Shown here: piece by piece, positions 1-5,103 of the stretch
Layout of the letters: every line of letters starts with the position of its first letter
Position numbering within the stretch: the stretch's first letter is position 1
The notes under the pieces: model-generated
What the model saw: only the letters and a program-made list of their open reading frames with translations
Databases searched by the model: none
Told to the model about the DNA's origin: nothing
Assembly (NCBI GenBank): GCA_027310735.1
Contig: DAIDAH010000189.1
Location: forward strand, 1 to 5,103
Origin: Methylotenera sp.
Lineage (GTDB): Bacteria > Pseudomonadota > Gammaproteobacteria > Burkholderiales > Methylophilaceae
Direction of reading: 5' to 3'
DNA length: 5,103 nucleotides
Position numbers and translations under genes: made by a program

Positions 1-120
1 GAAGAAAGGGCGCAGGATGCGATGTTGAGCGACCGGATCGACTGGTCACGCGCAGCAGATGTATTGGAGCTGAAGGATGGAGTGGCACGCGACGTAACGC
101 TATCCTCCCAAACTCCATGA
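1..120 (+). CDS. 3' end of a gene, probably L,D-transpeptidase (YcbB/LdtD type), C-terminus apparently shortened
   Basis: The first frame is open from the window edge to a TGA at 118-120 and gives the last 39 residues of a protein that begins upstream. The tail contains MLSDRIDWSRAADVLELKDG followed by ARDVTLSSQTP. Its spacing (an L-x-D-x-x-W stretch, a short helix, then a V-x-L strand ending in P) resembles the region just before the final strand of YcbB-type murein L,D-transpeptidases, periplasmic enzymes that make 3-3 peptidoglycan cross-links. YcbB-type genes often sit directly before MepK/YcbK genes, and a MepK-like gene follows 20 bases later, so a cell-wall operon is likely. In that family the proline is normally followed by V and a hydrophobic strand ending in a Y-x-T-A motif plus about 20 more residues; here the frame stops at the proline. 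The catalytic Cys region would lie outside the window. The family call rests on recall of the pattern and is moderate at best. Confidence 0.45.
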   Translation, partial: EERAQDAMLSDRIDWSRAADVLELKDGVARDVTLSSQTP

Positions 121-140
121 ATTATGGATAAACTATTACG

Positions 141-701
141 ATGAGTCATAAAATTTGCAAGACGCGCCGCAGTCTACTCAAGGCCGGTATGATGATGGCG
201 CTAACGGGAGGGCTGAGCGCACGCTCGGCTTTTGCTGCTTTCGAGCAGGGAAAACCGACGGCACGTGGACTCGCTTTCTACAATCTGCATACCGGTGAAA
301 GTCTCAAGACTGACTATTGGGTCGAAGGTGCCTACCTGTCGGATGCGCTGGCTGACATCAACCATATTCTGCGTGATTACCGCAACGATCAGGTACTTCC
401 AATTGAGCCGCGCCTGCTTGATCTGCTGCACGGACTGCGCAATACGCTCGACACTACGCGGCCAATTCAGATAATTTCTGGCTATCGCTCGCCGGCGACC
501 AATGCCCTTCTGGCTGCTCATTCTGATGGCGTGGCCAAAGGCAGTCTGCACATGCAAGCAAAGGCGATCGATCTCCACGTTGAAGGGGTTCCCCTGAACG
601 ATCTGCGCCGCGCCGCCATTGCATTGAATGGAGGAGGTGTCGGATATTACCCGAAATCCAACTTCGTGCATGTCGACATCGGCCGCGTACGTACTTGGTA
701 G
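141..701 (+). CDS. mepK: MepK/YcbK-type murein endopeptidase (DUF882, peptidase M15 family), Tat-exported
   Basis: A 186-residue, complete periplasmic zinc peptidase. The E. coli homologue MepK cleaves peptidoglycan cross-links, notably the 3-3 links made by L,D-transpeptidases. The N-terminus carries a twin-arginine signal: TRRSLLK at residues 8-14, a hydrophobic stretch at about 15-31, and an A-F-A cleavage site near residue 32. The mature part has the family signatures: IISGYRSPATN (111-121), SLHMQAKAIDLH (135-146) giving the H137-x6-D144 metal pair, and FVHVDIG (175-181) with H177 as third ligand. The length is normal for the family. ATG 141 is chosen because an in-frame TAA lies at 129-131 and because it retains the RR motif; the ATGs at 189-197 would delete it. 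No clear Shine-Dalgarno sequence precedes it, so translation may be coupled to the upstream gene, 20 bases away. Its composition is GC-richer than that of the genes to the right. Confidence 0.9.
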   Translation: MSHKICKTRRSLLKAGMMMALTGGLSARSAFAAFEQGKPTARGLAFYNLHTGESLKTDYWVEGAYLSDALADINHILRDYRNDQVLPIEPRLLDLLHGLRNTLDTTRPIQIISGYRSPATNALLAAHSDGVAKGSLHMQAKAIDLHVEGVPLNDLRRAAIALNGGGVGYYPKSNFVHVDIGRVRTW

Positions 702-888
702 CCCGTATGGGTTATTAAATCGAATCATTTTTGTCGGCAATTTCATTGTTCGATCAAGCGTTCATTTGGAGTCTAGGCTGTGTCAAAACGCCAATAAACC
801 GCATATAAAATAGGGCGAATTTTAGGATGAAGTGCAATTTCGAATAACGCAGGTTAGGTGGGCGAGATGCGGTAGCATGATAGAGATG

Positions 889-910
889 AGGGTTGAATCC
901 TTTCAACCCT
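889..910. repeat. Perfect inverted repeat / hairpin, 9-bp stem
   Basis: AGGGTTGAA at 889-897 and its exact complement TTCAACCCT at 902-910 flank a 4-base loop (TCCT). As RNA this would be a stable stem-loop on either strand. No T-run follows on the + strand (GAGTGATATT) or on the - strand, so it does not look like a standard rho-independent terminator. It may be a dispersed genomic hairpin, an operator, or an RNA-processing element; the sequence alone does not decide. Confidence 0.7.
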
Positions 911-927
911 GAGTGATATTCAATTAG

Positions 928-951
928 CTAAATGCGGACACTCTAAATGCG
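928..951. repeat. Short direct repeat CTAAATGCG x2
   Basis: CTAAATGCG occurs at 928-936 and again at 943-951, a 15-base period. The second copy runs into the palindrome ATGCGCAT (947-954). It may be a pair of protein-binding sites or chance. No function is assigned. Confidence 0.3.
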
Positions 952-1045
952 CATCTTTGGCCCAGAGCAGGCATTCATTATCGGAGTTGTTAAAATGTCT
1001 AGTTCTTCTTAAAATCAATCGCTAAACTTAGTAATGTGTCCCAAC

Positions 1046-1076
1046 GTGACTAAAGTTATGCCCCTATACCTATAAA
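1046..1076 (+). promoter_or_regulatory. Candidate sigma-70 promoter for eptA
   Basis: TATAAA at 1071-1076 matches the -10 consensus at five of six positions. The best upstream partner is GTGACT (1046-1051), which matches TTGACA at four of six, but the 19-base spacer is longer than ideal. Transcription would start near 1083 and leave a leader of about 50 bases before eptA. The call is weak; another promoter further upstream is possible. Confidence 0.3.
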
Positions 1077-1105
1077 AGCAATTGCCTCTAGTGGGGGATA
1101 ACTTT
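1052..1105. promoter_or_regulatory. Imperfect inverted repeat around the eptA promoter candidate
   Basis: AAAGTTAT-G-CCCC (1052-1064) is mirrored by GGGG-G-ATAACTTT (1093-1105): 8 bp, one G/G mismatch, then 4 bp, with a 28-base centre. The centre contains the TATAAA at 1071-1076. If transcription starts near 1083, only the right arm is transcribed, so the repeat would act as a DNA operator rather than an RNA hairpin. If transcription starts further upstream it could fold as a leader hairpin. It does not resemble the TTAAG boxes found elsewhere in the window. Confidence 0.4.
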
Positions 1106-1134
1106 TCTTTTAAGAAGCAATTTGGAAAAGCGAA

Positions 1135-2814
1135 ATGAAATATTCTATGAGCGTGGCTAGGCTCAGTGGCATCAATTTAAACATTTCTGCCCCAGCCTTG
1201 CTGTGGCTTTGCTCTATTTACATCGTACTGACCGACAATCAGTATTTTTGGCATGCGCTACTAAAGTTAGTTGATATCTCGACTTTGAGCGGCATTTTGT
1301 TTAGCTTGAGCATATTTGCCATTCTGACTAGCGTTTTTAGCTTCATTTTTCATGCATTTAGTACCAAGGTTTTATTAAAGCCAGTGCTTATCTTGATGCT
1401 CATCCTTGCTGCAGGAGTTGGTTATTTCCAAACCAATTATGGTGTCATCATTGACAAAAGCATGATTCAGAATGTTGTTGAAACTGATTATAAAGAAGCG
1501 TCAGAGCTCATTAGTTTTTCATTGCTGTTTCATCTTGCATTGTATGGTCTATTGCCTGCGCTGGTCGTTGGGCTAGTTAAGGTTCGATATCAGTCATTTA
1601 TTAAGGAATCATTAATTCGAGTGTTATCGCTGCTCGGCGCAGCCTTTCTCGCGGGTTTCTTAATCTGGGCTAATTACAAGAATTTCGTCTTGATTGGCCG
1701 CGAGCATCGAGAGCTGCGCTTGTTCGTTAACCCAACAGCTCCTTTATACGAAGCATATAAGTTCACCAAGAATAAATATTTTAAATCTGTAGAAGGCCCC
1801 ATTCAGGCTATTGGGCTGGATGCGCATCAAAGTCCTCAGTATTTACAGGCGCGGAAAATTGATGGCAAAAAAACCATCGTGGTACTGGTTGTTGGTGAAA
1901 CAGCTAGAGCAAAAGACTTTTCATTAAATGGGTATGTGCGTGAAACCAATCCAGAGTTAAGCAAGGATGATGTTGTCAGCTTCAATAACACTTATTCATG
2001 TGGAACCTCAACCGCCGAGTCAGTGCCTTGCATTTTCTCGCATTTTGATCGCGTAGATTATTCTTCCAGTGACGCTGGCCACTATGAAAATCTATTGGAT
2101 GTATTATCGCACTCTGGCGTAGATGTGCTGTGGCGAGATAACAATTCCGGCTGCAAGGGCGTTTGCGATAGAGTGGCTTATGAAGATGTGTCGAACTTAC
2201 CTGTGCCGACTTTATGTAATACTTCCGAGTGTTTTGATGAAGTATTACTACATCAATTACAGGAGAAAATTCAGAAAAGTAGTACGGACATCTTGCTTGT
2301 TTTGCATCAGAAAGGTAGTCATGGCCCGGCCTATTTTAAGCGGTATCCAGAAGCGTTTCGCCGGTTTACGCCAGAATGTACAGACAGTGCACCGCAGAAT
2401 TGCCAGAAAGAAACGTTACTTAATGCCTACGACAACTCGATTCTCTACACGGATCACTTTCTGCACCAAACTATTGCGTTTCTGAAAAGTATGTCTGGTC
2501 AATACAATGCTGTGATGTTATATGCCTCCGATCATGGAGAGTCATTAGGAGAAAATGGCCTGTATCTTCATGGTTTGCCCTATGCTCTTTCACCGGATGA
2601 ACAACGACATATTCCAATGATTGCCTGGGTGTCGAACGGATATGCGACTAGTTTTGGGTTAGATCCGCAGTGTTTAAAAAAACAAGTTAGTCAAGCCTAT
2701 TCCCACGACAATATTTTTCACTCAATGCTGGGTTTGTTTGGTGTGGAAACCAGTCAGTATAAGAAAGATCACGATATATTTAGGCAATGTATCGTTTCAA
2801 TGAAATCCAAGTGA
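1135..2814 (+). CDS. eptA: Lipid A phosphoethanolamine transferase (EptA/PmrC/MCR family)
   Basis: A 559-residue inner-membrane enzyme. The family moves phosphoethanolamine from phosphatidylethanolamine to lipid A phosphates on the periplasmic side, which lowers surface charge and binding of cationic peptides such as polymyxin. About five membrane segments are visible (roughly 17-33, 50-74, 80-98, 126-150, 161-180), then a linker and a sulfatase-fold domain from about 247. Catalytic residues are all present by alignment to MCR-1 from memory: E255 (VVGET), nucleophile T293 in CGTSTAESVPC, D466-H467 (YASDHGES), H396 (KGSHGP) and H479 (YLHG). Ten periplasmic cysteines (289/299, 340/344, 361/366, 415/423, 513/552) could form five disulfides, as in the neisserial enzyme. 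ATG 1135 has GGAA seven bases upstream, and an in-frame TAA at 1111 rules out earlier starts. The gap of 132 bases to the regulator gene and a separate operator there suggest separate transcription. Acceptor specificity (lipid A rather than another glycan) is inferred. Confidence 0.93.
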   Translation: MKYSMSVARLSGINLNISAPALLWLCSIYIVLTDNQYFWHALLKLVDISTLSGILFSLSIFAILTSVFSFIFHAFSTKVLLKPVLILMLILAAGVGYFQTNYGVIIDKSMIQNVVETDYKEASELISFSLLFHLALYGLLPALVVGLVKVRYQSFIKESLIRVLSLLGAAFLAGFLIWANYKNFVLIGREHRELRLFVNPTAPLYEAYKFTKNKYFKSVEGPIQAIGLDAHQSPQYLQARKIDGKKTIVVLVVGETARAKDFSLNGYVRETNPELSKDDVVSFNNTYSCGTSTAESVPCIFSHFDRVDYSSSDAGHYENLLDVLSHSGVDVLWRDNNSGCKGVCDRVAYEDVSNLPVPTLCNTSECFDEVLLHQLQEKIQKSSTDILLVLHQKGSHGPAYFKRYPEAFRRFTPECTDSAPQNCQKETLLNAYDNSILYTDHFLHQTIAFLKSMSGQYNAVMLYASDHGESLGENGLYLHGLPYALSPDEQRHIPMIAWVSNGYATSFGLDPQCLKKQVSQAYSHDNIFHSMLGLFGVETSQYKKDHDIFRQCIVSMKSK

Positions 2815-2832
2815 TCCATTCTGAAACTACAT

Positions 2833-2850
2833 TTTAAGTTTCCGTTAAGT
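2833..2850 (+). promoter_or_regulatory. PmrA/QseB-like operator box upstream of the response regulator
   Basis: TTTAAG (2833-2838), five bases, GTTAAG (2844-2849), then T. This fits the published PmrA/QseB-type pattern of two TTAA-centred half-sites with a 5-base spacer (11-bp repeat). It shares 15 of 18 positions with the site at 4927-4944. It ends 96 bases before the regulator's ATG, so it probably sits at the -35 region and mediates autoregulation. AT-rich candidates for a -10 follow (TATATT at 2856, TATTAT at 2858, GATATA at 2867) but I cannot choose among them. Confidence 0.7.
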
Positions 2851-2863
2851 CTTCATATATTAT

Positions 2864-2879
2864 TCTGATATATATCAGA
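2864..2879. repeat. 16-bp perfect palindrome in the regulator promoter region
   Basis: TCTGATAT-ATATCAGA reads the same on both strands with no loop. It begins 14 bases after the TTAAG box, where a -10 element or transcription start would be expected. It could bind a second, symmetric regulator, or be an AT-rich melting region that is palindromic by chance. Confidence 0.5.
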
Positions 2880-2946
2880 TGAGCCAAGGGCTAATCTCGT
2901 TTTCGACATTGAAATTACTTAATTTGTTTACAGATAAAGAAGATTT

Positions 2947-3606
2947 ATGAGACTACTCCTAGTAGAAGACGATAGCATGATTGGTGAGAGCATAAGCGAA
3001 GCGCTTACCAATCAAAGTTACGCCGTAGATTGGGTGCGTGATGGTCGTAGTGCAGAGTTGGCATTAGCGAATGATGTGTATGATTTGCTGCTACTGGATT
3101 TGGGCTTGCCGAAGAAACAGGGGTTGCAGGTATTAAGAGAATATCGGCAGCGGAGTGGAATGCTACCGGTGCTTATCATCACTGCACGTGATGCTATGGC
3201 AGACAAGGTGAGCGGACTTGACGCGGGAGCCGATGATTACCTGGTCAAACCGTTTGACTTAGATGAGCTCTTTGCCCGAGTGCGCGCATTGTTGCGACGC
3301 CATACTGGGCGAGCTCAACCTGTTATTACCTATGGTCAGGTGACGCTTAATCCTGCCAGCCATGAAGTGTTTTTGGATGGGCAATTGCTAAGCTTGTCAG
3401 CGCATGAGTTTTCGTTATTACTTACTTTGCTGGATCCTCCAGAGCGCGTGTTATCACTGGCAGAGCTGGAAGAAAAACTTTACAGTTGGGATCATGAGGT
3501 CGCCAGTAACACAGTTGAAGTTCTTATTCATCGCCTACGTAAAAAACTTGGCAATGACTTTATACGCAACGTACGCGGCATAGGTTATAAAGTGTCTATT
3601 TCATGA
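2947..3606 (+). CDS. OmpR-family response regulator, QseB/PmrA type
   Basis: A 219-residue transcription factor activated by phosphorylation from the kinase encoded next. The receiver domain (about 1-115) has the acidic pair D8-D9, phospho-acceptor D51 (LLLLDLGLP), T79 and K101 (LVKPFD). The winged-helix DNA-binding domain (about 126-219) contains EEKLYSWDHEVASNTVEV and the recognition helix around 188-202, and ends in the family's RNVRGIGYKV. The KLYSWDHEV-SN-VEV stretch is typical of QseB and PmrA rather than PhoP or OmpR. AAAGAAGA ends three bases before ATG 2947 and is a weak ribosome site. The stop overlaps the kinase start (ATGA), so the two are translationally coupled. A matching operator box 96 bases upstream suggests autoregulation. 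QseB and PmrA are too alike to assign a symbol from sequence alone. Confidence 0.95.
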   Translation: MRLLLVEDDSMIGESISEALTNQSYAVDWVRDGRSAELALANDVYDLLLLDLGLPKKQGLQVLREYRQRSGMLPVLIITARDAMADKVSGLDAGADDYLVKPFDLDELFARVRALLRRHTGRAQPVITYGQVTLNPASHEVFLDGQLLSLSAHEFSLLLTLLDPPERVLSLAELEEKLYSWDHEVASNTVEVLIHRLRKKLGNDFIRNVRGIGYKVSIS

Positions 3607-4907
3607 GATCAATAAGGCAAAGTCTGCTTCTTTGGCTCATCCTTGGCATGATGGTAGCAATCTGCATCTCAGGTTTGAGTTCGTATTATCTGGCGCAAGA
3701 TGAAGCCAACGAACTGTTCGATTATCAAATTAAGCAAGTTGCTTTGTCATTAAATGGGCAAAATCAATCGACTGAGATAGTGGTTGCTGAAGATGAAGAT
3801 CCTGAAGAAGATAATGTCATTCAGATTTGGACTGCACGTGGTAAACCGTTATTTACATCATACCCAACACGTGCGTTGCCACGCTATGTTACATCTGGTT
3901 GGCATACGGTGAATTACAAACAGATGCCTTGGCGGATATATAACACTCAACGGCATGGCCAGTTAATCCAAGTCGCTCAGCCAATGACAGTACGCGATGA
4001 ATTGGCAGTTGGCTTGGCTGTACGTATGTTAATACCATTCCTCTTACTGATTCCGATTTTGGCTGGGTTGATTTGGTGGGTGGTGGGGCGAAGCCTAACT
4101 CCATTAGACGCTGTCACCACGGCTGTTTCAACACGTCATGAAGATGCCATGCAGACATTAAATGAGTCAGGCTTACCGCAAGAGATACTCCCCATGGTGG
4201 CTGCGCTCAATCAATTACTAAAACGCTTGAATCAGACATTGCAGACACAACGTGCATTTATTGCTGATGCCGCTCATGAACTGCGTACTCCGTTAACTGC
4301 GCTTAAGCTGCAATTGCAATTAACTGAACGCGCTATCACTGAGGAGCAACGTACAGTCGGTTTTGTAAAACTCAATGAACGTCTGGATCGCAGTATTCAT
4401 CTGGTTAGGCAATTACTTACCCTAGCTAGAAGTGAGTCTAAAGAACAATCTGAGGCATTTTTACCCATTGATTTAGGTACTTTGGTACAGAGTGTTGTGG
4501 AAGACTTCAAGCCTTTAGCTGAGGTACACCAAACAGACTTGCAATTGGATGTGAAACTCAACGTCATGGTCACAGGCCAGAAAGAGAGTTTACGCATTTT
4601 GGTCAGCAACTTAATTGATAACGCCATTCGTTACACTTCAAACTCAGGACAAGTGCGTGTCAGTGTCACACGCGAAGATGGGGAAATAGCATTACGGGTG
4701 ATTGATAATGGAAGAGGCATTCCTGCGCAAGAACGTGAACGGGTGCTAGATCGCTTTTATAGGAGCGAAGGTACAGAGATAACTGGTAGTGGATTGGGTC
4801 TTGCAATTGTTCGCAACATTGCTGAAGCACACCACGCCACATTGGTACTTTCTGATAATTTAATTAGTTCCGGCTTAATAGTTACCGTTAAATTTTCCTC
4901 CAATTAA
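3603..4907 (+). CDS. Two-component sensor histidine kinase, QseC/PmrB type
   Basis: A 434-residue inner-membrane kinase and partner of the regulator whose stop codon it overlaps by four bases. TM1 spans about 7-31, a periplasmic sensor domain about 32-138, TM2 about 139-162, then a HAMP-like linker. The dimerisation domain carries FIADAAHELRTPLTALK with phospho-acceptor H225 and the phosphatase-type E226-x-x-T229. The ATPase domain has the N box NLIDNAIRY (N336, N340), G1 DNGRGIP (368-374), F box RFYR (384-387) and G2 GSGLGLAI (395-402). All residues for kinase activity are present. The periplasmic domain contains a strongly acidic run, EDEDPEED at 63-70, which includes an E-x-x-E arrangement like the iron-binding motif of Salmonella PmrB. 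The signal (metal, acidity or cationic peptides) is inferred only. There is no terminator-like hairpin after the stop, so readthrough into the next gene is possible. Confidence 0.95.
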   Translation: MRSIRQSLLLWLILGMMVAICISGLSSYYLAQDEANELFDYQIKQVALSLNGQNQSTEIVVAEDEDPEEDNVIQIWTARGKPLFTSYPTRALPRYVTSGWHTVNYKQMPWRIYNTQRHGQLIQVAQPMTVRDELAVGLAVRMLIPFLLLIPILAGLIWWVVGRSLTPLDAVTTAVSTRHEDAMQTLNESGLPQEILPMVAALNQLLKRLNQTLQTQRAFIADAAHELRTPLTALKLQLQLTERAITEEQRTVGFVKLNERLDRSIHLVRQLLTLARSESKEQSEAFLPIDLGTLVQSVVEDFKPLAEVHQTDLQLDVKLNVMVTGQKESLRILVSNLIDNAIRYTSNSGQVRVSVTREDGEIALRVIDNGRGIPAQERERVLDRFYRSEGTEITGSGLGLAIVRNIAEAHHATLVLSDNLISSGLIVTVKFSSN

Positions 4908-4926
4908 TCGTAAAAAAATAATCAAT

Positions 4927-4944
4927 GTTAAGTCTACGTTAAGT
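4927..4944 (+). promoter_or_regulatory. PmrA/QseB-like operator box upstream of the secreted-protein gene
   Basis: GTTAAG (4927-4932), TCTAC, GTTAAG (4938-4943), then T. This is an exact direct repeat of the half-site at 11-bp spacing, and a 15/18 match to the box at 2833-2850. It lies 19 bases after the kinase stop and ends 68 bases before the next start codon. TTTAAT at 4953-4958 is a possible -10 by sequence, but its distance from the box is short. The gene at 5013 is therefore the predicted target of the regulator encoded at 2947-3606. Confidence 0.72.
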
Positions 4945-5012
4945 GTTGGTCATTTAATGTACTGATATGGCATGGCATTTCGTTATGCTGATTTAATAAA
5001 GGATTATGACTC

Positions 5013-5103
5013 ATGGTTAAAAGTAGAAAAACTATTAATGTCAGTTTAGGCCTATTGTTAATGGCAGGTGCCTTTAGCGCGTATGCCTATAATGGCGAAG
5101 CGT
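5013..5103 (+). CDS. Start of a secreted protein, possibly a PepSY-domain protein (runs off window)
   Basis: Only the first 30 codons are in view. They form a clear Sec signal peptide: a basic start (KSRK at residues 3-6), a hydrophobic core at about 10-21, and an A-Y-A cleavage site at 23-25, leaving a mature end YNGEA. The ribosome site is good (AAAGGA at 4998-5003, nine bases before the ATG). The ATG at 5006 is excluded because it stops after four codons. Small periplasmic PepSY proteins often begin this way (a short signal, then a Y/F-N-G-E start) and often neighbour QseBC-type systems, but no PepSY domain residue is visible yet, so the family is a guess. The operator box 68 bases upstream makes it a likely member of the two-component regulon. 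Confidence 0.75.
   Translation, partial: MVKSRKTINVSLGLLLMAGAFSAYAYNGEA

Larger units (their letters stand above)
702..1134. other. 433-base noncoding region between mepK and eptA
   Basis: I see no convincing gene of normal size here on either strand. The stretch holds, in order: a stretch at 776-792 (GGCTGTGTCAAAACGCC, preceded by CTAG) that resembles an insertion-sequence end but has no partner; a perfect hairpin at 889-910; a 9-bp direct repeat at 928-936 and 943-951; a mini-ORF at 995-1012 encoding MSSSS behind a GGAG; and a candidate promoter within an inverted repeat just before eptA. Composition shifts from GC-richer on the left to AT-richer on the right, so the region is a plausible junction between older chromosome and an acquired block. 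No rho-independent terminator with a T-run is evident after mepK. Confidence 0.6.

Noticed and set aside
699..714. Hairpin TAGCCC-GTAT-GGGTTA at the mepK stop, considered as a terminator
   Set aside because: The stem has only six pairs including a G-U, and the following bases lack an uninterrupted T-run, so it does not qualify as a rho-independent terminator.
201..746. Long open frame on the - strand covering mepK (181 codons)
   Set aside because: It is antisense to a gene with a clear Tat signal and metal-binding motifs, and its translation shows no recognisable domain or sensible N-terminus.
1005..1117. 10-bp inverted repeat CTTCTTAAAA (1005-1014) / TTTTAAGAAG (1108-1117)
   Set aside because: The arms are AT-rich, 93 bases apart and low in complexity. 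They also do not form an 11-bp-spaced TTAAG box, so chance is the simplest explanation.
2123..2485. Open frame of 120 codons in another frame inside eptA
   Set aside because: The overlapping eptA frame carries conserved catalytic motifs throughout this stretch; the alternative product shows no family signature.
1..5103. CRISPR arrays, tRNA or rRNA genes, complete insertion sequences
   Set aside because: No regularly spaced repeats, no tRNA-like cloverleaf noticed by eye, and no transposase coding sequence in any frame.

Overview
The window looks like chromosomal DNA of a Gram-negative proteobacterium. It carries a Tat-exported periplasmic peptidoglycan hydrolase, a lipid A phosphoethanolamine transferase, and a QseBC/PmrAB-type two-component pair, all of which presuppose an outer membrane and a periplasm. 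The combination fits a beta- or gammaproteobacterium of moderate GC (for example Nitrosomonas- or Methylophilaceae-like), but no marker in the window fixes the genus.

Layout, left to right, all genes on the + strand. (1) At 1-120 is the 3' end of a gene whose last 39 residues resemble the C-terminal region of YcbB-type L,D-transpeptidases, apparently cut short. (2) At 141-701 is a complete MepK/YcbK-type murein endopeptidase with a twin-arginine signal. (3) At 702-1134 is a 433-base noncoding stretch. It holds a perfect 9-bp-stem hairpin, a possible insertion-sequence-end remnant, a five-codon mini-ORF with a good ribosome site, and an operator-like inverted repeat around a candidate promoter. 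(4) At 1135-2814 is an EptA/PmrC/MCR-family phosphoethanolamine transferase with all catalytic residues. (5) At 2947-3606 and 3603-4907 are an OmpR-family response regulator and its sensor kinase, translationally coupled by an ATGA overlap. (6) From 5013 to the window edge is the start of a small secreted protein, possibly a PepSY-domain protein.

The right-hand part reads as an envelope-stress module: a kinase with an acidic, ExxE-containing periplasmic sensor domain, its regulator, and a lipid A-modifying enzyme next door. The clearest regulatory signal is a pair of nearly identical 18-bp sites made of two TTAAG-type half-sites on an 11-bp repeat. One lies upstream of the regulator gene and the other upstream of the secreted-protein gene. 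This matches the known PmrA/QseB operator layout and predicts autoregulation plus control of the downstream gene. No such site is seen upstream of eptA, so the obvious effector gene may be controlled differently.

Base composition drops after the mepK gene. By hand count, 34 of 60 bases are G+C at 541-600, against 25 of 60 at both 1381-1440 and 4561-4620. This suggests the eptA/two-component block and the cell-wall genes have different histories, with the junction somewhere in 702-1134. All functions here are inferred from motifs; no database search was run.
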